Below are positions 18,298 to 27,569 of a DNA stretch of 64,000 bases, one piece after another; positions within the stretch are counted from its first letter, which is position 1, and every line of letters begins with the position of its first letter. The notes below the pieces were generated by a model. The model was not told where the DNA came from. It did not search any database and saw nothing but the letters and a program-made list of their open reading frames with translations. Position numbers and translations under genes: made by a program. The DNA is from Paraglaciecola psychrophila 170 (lineage in GTDB: Bacteria; Pseudomonadota; Gammaproteobacteria; Enterobacterales; Alteromonadaceae), in contig NC_020514.1 of NCBI RefSeq assembly GCF_000347635.1, positions 868,001 through 932,000 on the forward strand, given 5' to 3'.

Positions 18298-19206
18298 TCA
18301 TCGCAATTTTTGCCTTGCTGCTAAAAACCGGTGTAATGTTGAGTCTAATGGCTGGTCAATGTTGGCGATACAGTGCTGAACGTTGAGCTGGTTAAAAGTC
18401 TTTATCAGCGCTTTTTGCCATGTTTGCCTTGCTAGCAGGTAGTCAGCTTTTACATCGTCTGCAGACACTAAAATTTGCTGCTTACTTTCTCTGTCCTCGA
18501 AGCGAATTTGCCCTTTATAGGGGAAATTGAGTTCATCATCACTTTCTAATTGTACTGCAATGACCTCGGTTCGTTTGCTAACTACACTTTGCATAAAGTC
18601 GCTAATTTCATGGCCTTTTTGATAAAAGTCACTGAGTACGAAAATAAGACTATTAGATTGCATGCGGCTTAAATGACGTTGTAAAATCTGCGGCGAAGGG
18701 AAAACTGAACCGGTAGACATCTGACTGAGTTGCAGCAGCAATTTTTGCCAGTGTTGTTTACCGGTTAAAGCGGGCAAAAAGTGCAGGCTCTCACTCGACA
18801 GACCCAATAAACCGACAGCATCACTCTGTTTGTGTGCGATGTAAGCGATAGTAGCTAACAGGTGTTTAGCATAATCAAACTTATGCCAGCCTTTATTAGA
18901 TTTAGAGTCAGTGTCAGACGATCGTTGCAACATAGATGCACTGGCATCTAACACTAGCCAAATATTGATATTGCTTTCACGCTCAGCTTCTCGCACAAAA
19001 TATCGGTCTGAACGAGCAAATAACTTCCAATCAATATTGCCAAGAGCATCGCCAGGTTCATAGGCGCGATACTGGCTGAACTCTAGGCCTGTACCGCGCT
19101 GCACACTGTCATGTAATCCGTGCAATAAGCCTTCGGCAACCGTCTTTGCTACCAAAGGCATATCTTTGATACTGGCGAGTACAAGTGGGTCAATAAGTGG
19201 TTGCAT
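18298..19206 (-). CDS. DUF58 domain protein
   Basis: A 302-residue soluble DUF58 protein. The signature GTGLEFSQYRAYEPGD...IDWKLFARSDR lies near residues 40-70, followed by a von Willebrand A-like segment with LVLDASASM (a MIDAS-type motif) near 90. DUF58 proteins nearly always accompany MoxR ATPases and probably present clients to them. It is 20 bases downstream of moxR. Confidence 0.92.
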   Translation of the reverse strand: MQPLIDPLVLASIKDMPLVAKTVAEGLLHGLHDSVQRGTGLEFSQYRAYEPGDALGNIDWKLFARSDRYFVREAERESNINIWLVLDASASMLQRSSDTDSKSNKGWHKFDYAKHLLATIAYIAHKQSDAVGLLGLSSESLHFLPALTGKQHWQKLLLQLSQMSTGSVFPSPQILQRHLSRMQSNSLIFVLSDFYQKGHEISDFMQSVVSKRTEVIAVQLESDDELNFPYKGQIRFEDRESKQQILVSADDVKADYLLARQTWQKALIKTFNQLNVQHCIANIDQPLDSTLHRFLAARQKLR

Positions 19207-19226
19207 GCTATACGCTTTTTAACATG

Positions 19227-20273
19227 TTAAACAGCAGGGGACAATGGGGAAGAATGGGAAGAAGCGCCAAAAGGACTGGCTGGTTGTGCTAAATCTTTTA
19301 ATAAACTATCTACTACATCATCGCTGGATATATTCTGCGCTTCTGCTTGAAAGCTCAATAACAGTCGATGTCTTAACACCCCATGGGCCACCTGTTTGAT
19401 ATCATTCATGGTAACGGCAAAGCGTTTTGACAGTAACGCATTAGCTTTGGCACACAACACCATTGCTTGACCTGCACGAGGCCCTGCTCCCCATCGCACG
19501 TATTTATTAACAGCTGATGACTGACTATTGCCAGGGCGTGTATTACGGACGAGTTGATTGATGTATACCAGTAGCGGTTCGGATATTTCTATATCTCTGA
19601 CTACATGTTGCAAGCTGATAATCTGTTGAGCATTGAGTACCGCATTTATTTTGGCTTGGGTATTACCCGTGGTACGTCGCAAAATCTCTATTTCTTCTGA
19701 TTCAGAAGGATAATCGACTTTTATAAACATTAAAAATCGATCAAGTTGTGCCTCTGGTAAAGGATAAGTACCTGCTTGCTCAACTGGGTTTTGGGTGGCC
19801 AATACAAAAAACGGTTTAGGTAAGGCGTAACTGGTTCCCGCGTAACTAATGCTCTTTTCTTGCATGGCTTCCAGCAGCGCTGCTTGAGTTTTAGGCGGAG
19901 TACGATTGATTTCGTCGGCTAACAGAATGTTGGTAAAAACGGGGCCTTGCTGAAACTTAAAAAAACGCTCCCCTGACTCATGATCGGTTTCCAATATTTC
20001 GGTACCGATAATATCACTGGGCATTAAATCTGGCGTAAACTGCACGCGTTTAAAGCCCAGCTCGAGCGTTTCTGCCAATGCATTGACCATAAGTGTTTTA
20101 GCTAGTCCTGGCACACCTTCTAACAAACAATGTCCGCCAGCTAACATACTGATCAACAATTGCTGGATCACCTCTTTTTGTCCAACAATCACTTTGCCAA
20201 CTTCATGCTCAACCAGAGCCAGTTTGTCCAGTAATACAAGAACGTCTTGTTCGGATAAATTCTGTCTACTCAT
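19227..20273 (-). CDS. MoxR family AAA+ ATPase
   Basis: A 348-residue AAA+ ATPase of the MoxR group. Walker A (GVPGLAKT, near residue 57), Walker B (LLADEINRTPPKTQ, near 117) and the sensor 1 segment (FVLATQNPVEQAGTYPLPEAQLDRF) are intact. MoxR ATPases act like chaperones together with DUF58/vWA partners. The first 9 codons are part of a DNA segment that has been tandemly triplicated upstream of the gene; the copy in 20621-20947 keeps the start codon but is fused to an unrelated fragment. Confidence 0.95.
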   Translation of the reverse strand: MSRQNLSEQDVLVLLDKLALVEHEVGKVIVGQKEVIQQLLISMLAGGHCLLEGVPGLAKTLMVNALAETLELGFKRVQFTPDLMPSDIIGTEILETDHESGERFFKFQQGPVFTNILLADEINRTPPKTQAALLEAMQEKSISYAGTSYALPKPFFVLATQNPVEQAGTYPLPEAQLDRFLMFIKVDYPSESEEIEILRRTTGNTQAKINAVLNAQQIISLQHVVRDIEISEPLLVYINQLVRNTRPGNSQSSAVNKYVRWGAGPRAGQAMVLCAKANALLSKRFAVTMNDIKQVAHGVLRHRLLLSFQAEAQNISSDDVVDSLLKDLAQPASPFGASSHSSPLSPAV

Positions 20274-20339
20274 GTTTACTCTTAATAATGTAATGAAAAA
20301 AAAGGCAACAAACTAAAACTAAAACTAAAAGATTTTTTG

Positions 20340-20465
20340 CACCACCGAGGAAAAAGAGGCTTCGCTGCACCGAGAAAAGCAAAGATAGTTAAATCCAATG
20401 ATGTTATTTCGTATCATTATACTTTCCTGTTCTTTTCCTCTGTGACCTCTTCTTCCTCGGTGGTG
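20340..20465. repeat. MITE-like element, copy 1 of 3 (126 bp)
   Basis: Terminal inverted repeats of about 20 bp: CACCACCGAGGAAAAAGAGG at the left and CCTCTTCTTCCTCGGTGGTG at the right. The interior is AT-rich with no frame. It belongs to the same family as 1582-1702 and 461-505. Confidence 0.75.
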
Positions 20466-20469
20466 TAAA

Positions 20470-20545
20470 ATATTTGTCTTTGTCTTTGTCTTTGTCTTTG
20501 TCTTTGTCTTTGTTTTGGTTTTCTCTTCTCTTCTCTTTTCTCTTA
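20470..20545. repeat. TTTGTC and CTTCT microsatellites
   Basis: About six TTTGTC units followed by TTCTC-type pyrimidine repeats. Equivalent tracts at 20837-20870 and 21166-21245 have different unit counts, which explains the different lengths of the three tandem units. Confidence 0.85.
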
Positions 20546-20706
20546 AGCCGTCATTGCATATATGACAATGTTGACTGCAAACTTGGTGTTGTCTATTTTT
20601 AGCCAGCGTTTGTTTCTAAATGTTCGGATAAATTCTGTCTACTCATGTTTACTCTTAATAATGTAATGAAAAAAAAGGCAACAAACTAAAACTAAAAGAT
20701 TTTTTG

Positions 20707-20832
20707 CACCACCGAGGAAAAAGAGGCTTCGCTGCACCGAGAAAAGCAAAGATAGTTAAATCCAATGATGTTATTTCGTATCATTATACTTTCCCGTTCT
20801 TTTCCTCTGTGTCCTCTTCTTCCTCGGTGGTG
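20707..20832. repeat. MITE-like element, copy 2 of 3 (126 bp)
   Basis: Second copy, nearly identical to 20340-20465 including both inverted ends; carried by the tandem duplication rather than by separate insertion. Confidence 0.75.
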
Positions 20833-21033
20833 TAAAATCTTTGTCTTTGTTTTGGTTTTATCTTTTCTTTTAAGCCGTCATTGCATATATGACAATGTTG
20901 ACTGCAAACTTGGTGTTGTCTATTTTTAGCCAGCGTTTGTTTCTAAATGTTCGGATAAATTCTGTCTATTCATTTTTACTCTTAATAATGTAATGAAAAA
21001 AAAGGCAACAAACTAAAACTAAAAGATTTTTTG

Positions 21034-21160
21034 CACCACCGAGGAAAAAGAGGCTTCGCTGCACCGAGAAAAGCAAAGATAGTTAAATCCAATGATGTTA
21101 TTTCGTATCATTATACTTTCCTGTTCTTTTCCTCTGTGACCTCTTCTTCCTCCGGTGGTG
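21034..21160. repeat. MITE-like element, copy 3 of 3 (127 bp)
   Basis: Third copy; the right terminal repeat has one extra C (CTCCGGTGGTG). This copy abuts the intact DUF4159 gene and its long CTTCT tract. Confidence 0.75.
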
Positions 21161-21245
21161 TAAAATCTTTGTCTTTGTCTTTGTTTTGGTTTTCTCTTCT
21201 CTTCTCTTCTCTTCTCTCTTCTCTCTTCTCTTTTCTCTTTTTCTC

Positions 21246-21944
21246 TTAAGCCGTCATTGCATATATGACAATGTTGACTGCAAACTTGGTGTTGTCTATT
21301 TTTAGCCAGCGTTTGTTTCTAAAATCGTAATCCCATTCACAGCCTAAGTCTTTATTGCTGTATAACACGGCTATTCTGCCATTTATTTCGATAGCTTTGA
21401 GGTATTCGTGAACCAAATCGTCGCCCCAACCATTTAGCTCAACTGAGGTGCGTGGTGGCCCGTCAAATTCAAAAAAAGAAGAATATAGTGGATGGTCATT
21501 AGGAATCTTTTTTAGCGCCTCTGGGCCAAACATATTTGCCATTTGTGCTTCAAACGTTTTGGCAAACATGCCGTCAATATCGTGATTACAGTCGTCTACA
21601 AAAACAAAACCTCCATTTTCAACATAACGCTGAAAGTTTTGTCTTTCTTGCAAGTTAAACTGCACTAATCTGTGCCCTGCCATATAACAAAAGGGCGCGC
21701 TTAACATACTAGGATCAGACAGCGGTATCACTCGCTCCTGCAAGTCTACTCGCAAACTGGTGTACTCAATTAATGAATTAAGTACATTTGCGGGCATACG
21801 TTCATCTACTTCCCAATTACCTGATTCGTAACTCAAGCGGGTAAAGTAAAAGTCGTATTCACTATTTCGAGCAGACACGGCACATGGCAATGCCCCACAA
21901 ACAGCAACAGCGCAACTAGAAAGTATGAAATGACGGCGATCCAT
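21246..21944 (-). CDS. DUF4159-like protein with Tat-type signal
   Basis: A 232-residue protein when started at the ATG at 21944 (an ATG 27 bases upstream is also in frame). The chosen start gives MDRRHFILSSCAVAVCGALP, a twin-arginine-like signal followed by an Ala-x-Ala cleavage site. The mature part has a ThuA/amidotransferase-like layout (GGFVFVDDCNHDIDG, HPLYSSFFEFDG, DLGCEWDYDFRN), as in DUF4159 proteins. It lies between TldE and MoxR on the same strand and is exported, presumably acting with the membrane proteins of the cluster. Its last 26 codons are copied twice downstream. Confidence 0.8.
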   Translation of the reverse strand: MDRRHFILSSCAVAVCGALPCAVSARNSEYDFYFTRLSYESGNWEVDERMPANVLNSLIEYTSLRVDLQERVIPLSDPSMLSAPFCYMAGHRLVQFNLQERQNFQRYVENGGFVFVDDCNHDIDGMFAKTFEAQMANMFGPEALKKIPNDHPLYSSFFEFDGPPRTSVELNGWGDDLVHEYLKAIEINGRIAVLYSNKDLGCEWDYDFRNKRWLKIDNTKFAVNIVIYAMTA

Positions 21945-22002
21945 ATGGATAAAATGTGAGCGATAAGCCATAAACTAAAGACGTTAGCTTATGGCAAGAT
22001 GC

Positions 22003-23346
22003 TTACACCGCGTCAGATAAACTGCTGAAGGTAAAGTCTCTGATTTTCATCGGCGGGATCATATTGCCGTCGATACGTTCAGGTTTACCTAATGCTTCTA
22101 TATTGTTTAACATCACTATCGGACTTTCATTAAAACGGAAGTTCTTAATCGGATATTTTATTTTGCCATTTTCGATATAGAACGTGCCATCGCGGGTTAA
22201 CCCGGTATATAGCAGGGTTTGTGGATCCAGTGAGCGAATATACCAAAGGCGCGTCACCAAGATGCCCCTGCGGGTATTTTTAATCATCTCTTCTAATGAT
22301 TCGTTGCCTCCATCCATAATGATATTGCCACCACTAGGCACGTAAGCGACACCGGTTTTCTTGGCCCAATAAGGAGAGTTAGGCATGTTGACAACTGTAC
22401 CGTTTTTTATCCAATCGGTGCGATTACGCGGGTAACCATCTCCCGAAAAAGGGGCTGCTGGAGCAATAGGGTGGCTCGGGTCAGTGTAAATGTTGACTCT
22501 TTCATCAAACATTTTTTGGCCTAATTTATTTTTAGGTGCCTCTTGGGCATCCTCACCTTCTTTGAGTTTGTAACTTAAAAAGCTACGTCCTTCATCCGCG
22601 CCTCTTTGAGCAAAATTACGTACCATATTGCCTAATAATCCAACGCTGGCTGCAGGTTCTAAAATAACGGTGTATTTGCCGGGCTCCATCGCTTTGGCAT
22701 CCACCGAACCTTTGGACTTTTGAATGGCAATGCTCGACGCTTTAGCGGTGTCTAATAATGAATAATCGCTAAAGTTACGTGTGACCCAACCAGAGCCTTT
22801 TCCGTCTTCGGTGCGAATAGTCACAGAAAAGTCTACATCTGTAGATTTATTATATGCGAATAAACCCTTGTTATTTATTATGGCGCTAAACGTCACAAAC
22901 TCTTCTAAAAAGCCTGCAGCAACCAGCTTGTTCTTTTTCGACGGCACTATGCTGTCTTCGGCAGCTTGCGCTCTATTTTCAGGGGTGACATTCGCTGTTG
23001 ACTCAAAATAAGTTTTAGAAGGCGCATATTTTTGTGGTCCAAATAAAGGCATATACTCTTCGTTTTCAGGTGCCAGTTTGGCTAACTCCTCAGAGCGGCG
23101 CACTACTTTTTCAAGTGATGCATCGTCAAACTCGTTGATAGTCGCGGTACCTGTTTTTTTACCAAAAGTGGATTGCACTGCTAGCACCAGATCGCTTTCT
23201 TCGCCAGCTGTAGAGACTGTATTTCTGGCATAACGAATGTTGCCGCCTATGCTGCCATCTAAGTTACATTCAATTTCGTCAGCTTTAGAGTATTTTAAGA
23301 CTTTGGTCAGTAACTCTTTGGCGTTTTTTTCAGATAAAATAGTCAT
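22003..23346 (-). CDS. TldD/PmbA family protein (TldE-like)
   Basis: A 447-residue protein of the TldD/PmbA metalloprotease family. It lacks the zinc-binding HExxxH motif, which fits the non-catalytic TldE (PmbA) type subunit; the C-terminal GxxxYxxGxL-like PSGGNIIMDGGNESLEEMI region is family-typical. TldD and TldE form a heterodimeric protease that trims unfolded peptides (for example microcin B17). There is no signal peptide even though the partner has a Tat-like signal, which is odd for a pair. It follows TldD by 30 bases. Confidence 0.85.
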   Translation of the reverse strand: MTILSEKNAKELLTKVLKYSKADEIECNLDGSIGGNIRYARNTVSTAGEESDLVLAVQSTFGKKTGTATINEFDDASLEKVVRRSEELAKLAPENEEYMPLFGPQKYAPSKTYFESTANVTPENRAQAAEDSIVPSKKNKLVAAGFLEEFVTFSAIINNKGLFAYNKSTDVDFSVTIRTEDGKGSGWVTRNFSDYSLLDTAKASSIAIQKSKGSVDAKAMEPGKYTVILEPAASVGLLGNMVRNFAQRGADEGRSFLSYKLKEGEDAQEAPKNKLGQKMFDERVNIYTDPSHPIAPAAPFSGDGYPRNRTDWIKNGTVVNMPNSPYWAKKTGVAYVPSGGNIIMDGGNESLEEMIKNTRRGILVTRLWYIRSLDPQTLLYTGLTRDGTFYIENGKIKYPIKNFRFNESPIVMLNNIEALGKPERIDGNMIPPMKIRDFTFSSLSDAV

Positions 23347-23376
23347 AATTTGAATTCCTTCTAAAGGGTTACCGAC

Positions 23377-25005
23377 TTACACATTACGCGCAGTGTTGAT
23401 GACGTTAATGTTGTTGAATCTCGTAGTCGGACACCCATGAGAAACCGCGCTAACCTGTGAAGGTTGACCTTTACCATCGAAGAACGAACCACCCACTCGA
23501 TAATCTGACTTGCCGGCCATTTGGGTGCAACTGTTCCAAAATTCTTGGGTGTTGGACTGATAAGCCACATCTTCAATCTGATCAGTAATTTTTCCATCTT
23601 TGATTTCGTAAAACAGTTGCCCACCAAATTGGAAGTTGTACCTTTGTTGATCGATCGAGAACGACCCACGTCCGGCGATATAAATACCATTTTCGACGTC
23701 TTTGATTACATCTTCAGCTGAAATGTCTTTTTCATTAGGTTTTAAAGATACATTGGGCATCCGCTGAAATTGCACATCACGCCAGCTTTGGGAGTAACTA
23801 CAACCATGTGATTCGTTTTGGTCAATCATATGAACTTGATCGCGGGTGGCTTGGTAGTTAACTAAGATCCCGTCTTTGACTAAGTCCCAGTCCTTGGTTT
23901 TAACACCCTCATCATCATAGCCAACATTGCCTAATGAATAAGGTTGAGTTTTATCTGCAAACAAGTTAACCCTATCAGAACCGTATTGAAATTTACCACT
24001 TTTCCATTTATCTAAGGTCGCAAAACTGGTGCCTGCATAATTGGCTTCGTAACCTAATACTCTATCGAGTTCTAAGGGATGCCCAACCGATTCATGAATG
24101 GTTAACATAAGGTGAGCAGGGTCTAATACTAAATCGTATTTGCCCGGCTCAACTGATTTTGCTTTCAGTTTTGCTTTCAGTTGTTTACCTGCAGCAGCCG
24201 CATCTTCAACCAAGTCATAGGAGTTGTTATACCCCACGTTAGCGCCGGTAATTTTGATTTTATCTTTCTCAAGACCATCTAAATATTCAAAGCCCATGCC
24301 CACAGGATTGCCTAAACCGTTGCGTTGTTTAAAGCCATCTTTACCTATGCCAGTGGCATAAAACGGTGCCCATAAGCGGTGCACATCTTGATCAATATAA
24401 GAGCCGTCTGTTGAGGCAAAATATTTTTGTTCGTTGACTAAAAATAACATGGAGGTAATGTAGTTAGCACCATTATCCATTGCAGCTGCGTTAGCTGCGA
24501 GCAACAAATCAGCTTTGTCTTTTATGGGCACTTCCATCGCGTTTTTCGTGATAGGTGTTTGCCAACTCACTTCACCCACACCTTTAACGGGCGCGAGCTT
24601 AACCGGCATTGTCTGAAATTTAGAGTTGGCTTTAGCTACGGCGACTGCACGTTCGGCTGTCTTAGCCACGCTGTCTGGGGTCATATTTGAAGTAGAGGCA
24701 AAACCCCAAGTACCATTTGCGATTACGCGCACCCCAATACCTGCTGACTCAGTATTCACAATATTGTCGACACGGGTTTCACGGGTGGTCACAAATTGAT
24801 TTAGATAGCGGCCAATACGCGCATCTGCATAGCTTGCTCCAGCCGATTTAGCTGCATTAAGAGCAATATCTGCTAGTTTCTTTTTATAGGCTACGTCCAT
24901 GGGTTTATCTAACATTTGCTCTGCTGAAATTGCGATGCCAGTTATGGGCAGCATTAATGCGCCCACACCTACACCTCCGATTTTTATAAAATCGCGTCTT
25001 TCCAT
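23377..25005 (-). CDS. TldD family metalloprotease with Tat signal
   Basis: A 542-residue protein. The N-terminus MERRDFIKIGGVGVGALMLP is a clear twin-arginine signal. The catalytic metal site HESVGHPLELDR (HExxxH) lies near residue 312 and the C-terminal NCTQMAGKSDYRVGG-type region is present. It is longer than cytoplasmic E. coli TldD (about 480) because of the signal and linker. It starts the cluster TldD-TldE-DUF4159-MoxR-DUF58-BatA-DUF4175, suggesting a periplasmic peptide-processing branch of the MoxR module. Confidence 0.9.
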   Translation of the reverse strand: MERRDFIKIGGVGVGALMLPITGIAISAEQMLDKPMDVAYKKKLADIALNAAKSAGASYADARIGRYLNQFVTTRETRVDNIVNTESAGIGVRVIANGTWGFASTSNMTPDSVAKTAERAVAVAKANSKFQTMPVKLAPVKGVGEVSWQTPITKNAMEVPIKDKADLLLAANAAAMDNGANYITSMLFLVNEQKYFASTDGSYIDQDVHRLWAPFYATGIGKDGFKQRNGLGNPVGMGFEYLDGLEKDKIKITGANVGYNNSYDLVEDAAAAGKQLKAKLKAKSVEPGKYDLVLDPAHLMLTIHESVGHPLELDRVLGYEANYAGTSFATLDKWKSGKFQYGSDRVNLFADKTQPYSLGNVGYDDEGVKTKDWDLVKDGILVNYQATRDQVHMIDQNESHGCSYSQSWRDVQFQRMPNVSLKPNEKDISAEDVIKDVENGIYIAGRGSFSIDQQRYNFQFGGQLFYEIKDGKITDQIEDVAYQSNTQEFWNSCTQMAGKSDYRVGGSFFDGKGQPSQVSAVSHGCPTTRFNNINVINTARNV

Positions 25006-25168
25006 TATTGTTTCCTCTGCCGTTGTTTTTTATTTTTTATATTTATAGAAACAGTGTATTGCATTGTCTGAGAAGCACTCAAGAGGCTAAGAACAGTTAT
25101 TTGAATCGAATACGTAACAAGTCGTTACATAAACGTAAGATTTCACACAGTTGGGATATTAGAGGGAC

Positions 25169-25825
25169 TTAGTTATGCTCGATATAGGATAAAATAGAAT
25201 GACCCCATTTATGATATTGAGTGGCATTAGGATGCAGTAAGTCAGGCATAACCGATTCTAGTAATACGCCATTCTCAGTCAGAAATTGGTGGTTGATATC
25301 TAACCAATGTATTTGTTTGCCATCGGCGAATGTTTTTATCAGGGCGTTGCTAGCATTCACCCGCTGACGCATAGGTTTATTGGTATTTCGACTTCGGGGG
25401 AATAACGCCATAAGCAGTATTTTACTTGTAGGTAACTGCAGCTGTATTTCATCTAATATTGTTTGAACACCTGTCGCTATGTCTTCTGGTGCATCAAGTC
25501 TATGCCCAGCGTTATTAGTACCAATTAACAAAATTACCCATTGGGGAGATAAGCCTTTTACTGCACCGTTTTGCAAACGCCACAACAAGTGTTCTGTTCT
25601 GTCACCCGCAAAACCCAGATTAAATGCTCTGCGATGTGCAAAATGTTGTTGCCAATATTTCTCGCCTTCTACTTCCCAAGCATGGGTGATGGAGTCGCCA
25701 AGGAATAAAATGTCGATGGATTTGTTGATTTCCTGTAACTCTTCGAGTTTTTGCTGGTGGCGCAATTGCCACCAGTCTTCAGTGCGTTTGCTTGGAATAA
25801 CTGAAAGTGATTTCGACATTTTCAT
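25169..25825 (-). CDS. SGNH/GDSL-type hydrolase
   Basis: A 218-residue SGNH hydrolase of the platelet-activating-factor acetylhydrolase beta type. Block I is FLGDSITHAW (catalytic Ser), block II NLGFAGDRTEHLLWRL (Gly), block III LLIGTNNAG (Asn) and block V DLLHPNATQYHKWG (Asp, His). The ATG at 25825 overlaps the TGA of the upstream DUF885 gene by four bases, so this start is preferred over the one 24 bases further upstream. No signal peptide is evident. Probably an esterase; substrate unknown. Confidence 0.88.
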   Translation of the reverse strand: MKMSKSLSVIPSKRTEDWWQLRHQQKLEELQEINKSIDILFLGDSITHAWEVEGEKYWQQHFAHRRAFNLGFAGDRTEHLLWRLQNGAVKGLSPQWVILLIGTNNAGHRLDAPEDIATGVQTILDEIQLQLPTSKILLMALFPRSRNTNKPMRQRVNASNALIKTFADGKQIHWLDINHQFLTENGVLLESVMPDLLHPNATQYHKWGHSILSYIEHN

Positions 25826-27546
25826 TTCACTTTTTGAGCGATTATCCAATCGTCTATCACATCTTCAAGCACAGCCATCGGCAATGAACCTTGCCCAATG
25901 ACAGTATCGTGAAAGTTACGAATATCGAACCTTTCACCTAATGTTTGTTCAGCCTTGGCTCGCAATTCACGAATTTTGATTTCACCCATTTTGTATGACA
26001 ACGCTTGACCCGGCCATGAGATGTAGCGATCAATTTGGTTCTCTACTGATTTTTGTGTCAGCGCAGTGTGCTGGGCTAAATAATCGATGGCTTGCTGGCG
26101 GGTCCAACCAAAAGCATGAATGCCTGTGTCGACCACTAGACGCACGGCGCGCCACATTTCGTAACCTAAGCGACCAAAGTCGCTATAGGGGTCTTGGTAG
26201 AATCCCGCTTCTTTGCCTAAACGCTCCGAATATAAGCCCCAGCCTTCGCCAAAGGCTGAATGACTCAGGGTGCGCCTAAATTCGGGGACATCTAATTCCA
26301 TCGCTATGGCATTTTGAAGATGATGCCCAGGTACTGCTTCGTGAAGGCTGAGCGCTTCTAGGTTATAAAGTGGTTGTTGTTTTGGTTCAGAGGTTAAAAA
26401 ATAAGTGCCAGGTGTGCGATTGTCTGGTGGCGGCATATAAAATGCGCCTCTAGAAGCTGAACCTTTAATTGTGAAGGTATTACGGGGAAGGTGACCAAAA
26501 AATGTAGGTAATTTGCCATACATTTTCATGGTGATAAAGGCGGTTTTTTCGAGAACATCTTGTCGGTCTGCTGCATAAAACTGCGGGTCGGTCGCCAAAA
26601 ACTTCAAAAATTCAGCGTAACTGCCTGTGAAGCCTACCCGATCAATAATTGCCTGCATTTCAACACGAATTCGCTTCACTTCGCTTAAACCCAAATCATG
26701 GATTTGTTGGGGTGTGGCATCGGTTGTGGTGTAGTAGTTAGCTGTGTATGCGTAATAATCTGCACCACCTTTGATACTGGAAATACCCGGTTCTTTACGA
26801 CAGTTAGGCATATAGTCGTTAACAAAAAAATCGTAAAAATTCTGATAGGCTGGGACCACTGCCGATGTGATTAACTCTATCGCTTTTGCACTATAAATGC
26901 TTTTCTGTTGCGGGCTAAAAATACTAGGGAAGCGGGTGAAAGGTTCAAACAACGCACTGTCTTTGGGGTTTTTGACTATGTGTGCGCTGATAGTTTGATG
27001 GTAATTTTTAAAACTTTCACAGTGATGCACATAACCGTCAGTTAAACCCGCTTGCATCAAGTTGATGTTCTCTTGGTTAAAGCGAGGGTAGTCGGCCAAA
27101 CTGATTAAAAAATTGTCGTAATCGTTACTTGTTAAAAATGCCATATTGGCAGGTGCTTCAGCAAAGTATGTGTGCCAACCACTTAAAAAATTAACCGGAA
27201 AATACTTGTCTTGATATTGGTGACTTTGGGCTTCTGTTTTTCGTTCATATTTGAATAAACGGTAATTCATTAACTGCTTTTCGCTTAGGGCTGTTTCATC
27301 AACTTCGCCAAGGGTGGCTAATACCTGAATATTATAAGCTTTTCGCCTAGCTAGGGCTTGTGGTGTAAATTCGGCCAGTTTGCCATTAGGTTTCCAACCA
27401 TCTGGATCGGTGCGGAAAAATACCTTTTCTTTTTCTGCGTTTTGCCAATGTTGGTCGATGATATTAGAAAGATCTTTGTTGGCGTCTGCAAAGGTATTCC
27501 AGCTAATGGCTGCGAAAGTAAATGCGACTAAAACGTTATTAAACAT
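25822..27546 (-). CDS. DUF885 family secreted protein
   Basis: A 574-residue protein with a signal peptide (about 20 residues, ending SWNTFADA). It is a DUF885 protein: the metallopeptidase-like motif ALSLHEAVPGHHLQ lies near residue 405 and SHSAFGEGWGLYSE near 432, consistent with a gluzincin-type zinc site (HExxH-like HEAVPGHH). These proteins are presumed metallo-carboxypeptidases. Length is normal. It follows the M24 peptidase gene by 23 bases and overlaps the SGNH gene. Confidence 0.88.
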   Translation of the reverse strand: MFNNVLVAFTFAAISWNTFADANKDLSNIIDQHWQNAEKEKVFFRTDPDGWKPNGKLAEFTPQALARRKAYNIQVLATLGEVDETALSEKQLMNYRLFKYERKTEAQSHQYQDKYFPVNFLSGWHTYFAEAPANMAFLTSNDYDNFLISLADYPRFNQENINLMQAGLTDGYVHHCESFKNYHQTISAHIVKNPKDSALFEPFTRFPSIFSPQQKSIYSAKAIELITSAVVPAYQNFYDFFVNDYMPNCRKEPGISSIKGGADYYAYTANYYTTTDATPQQIHDLGLSEVKRIRVEMQAIIDRVGFTGSYAEFLKFLATDPQFYAADRQDVLEKTAFITMKMYGKLPTFFGHLPRNTFTIKGSASRGAFYMPPPDNRTPGTYFLTSEPKQQPLYNLEALSLHEAVPGHHLQNAIAMELDVPEFRRTLSHSAFGEGWGLYSERLGKEAGFYQDPYSDFGRLGYEMWRAVRLVVDTGIHAFGWTRQQAIDYLAQHTALTQKSVENQIDRYISWPGQALSYKMGEIKIRELRAKAEQTLGERFDIRNFHDTVIGQGSLPMAVLEDVIDDWIIAQKVK

Positions 27547-27569
27547 GAATGTTCTCTTATTGTTCTAAA

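Larger units (their letters stand above)
20248..21323. repeat. Three tandem copies of a 327-376 bp unit between moxR and the DUF4159 gene
   Basis: Units are 20248-20620, 20621-20947 and 20948-21323. Each runs from the first codons of moxR, through the intergenic spacer with a MITE-like element and a pyrimidine-rich microsatellite, to the last 26 codons of the DUF4159 gene. The junction TTTCTAAATGTTCGGA appears at both internal boundaries, as expected from tandem duplication. Copies differ mainly in microsatellite length and by point changes; the third copy has lost the moxR ATG. Outside the two functional gene ends nothing in the region codes for a protein. Confidence 0.93.

Noticed and set aside
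20248..21323. CRISPR-like array
   Set aside because: The repeats are over 300 bp and contain gene ends; there are no short repeats with unique spacers.
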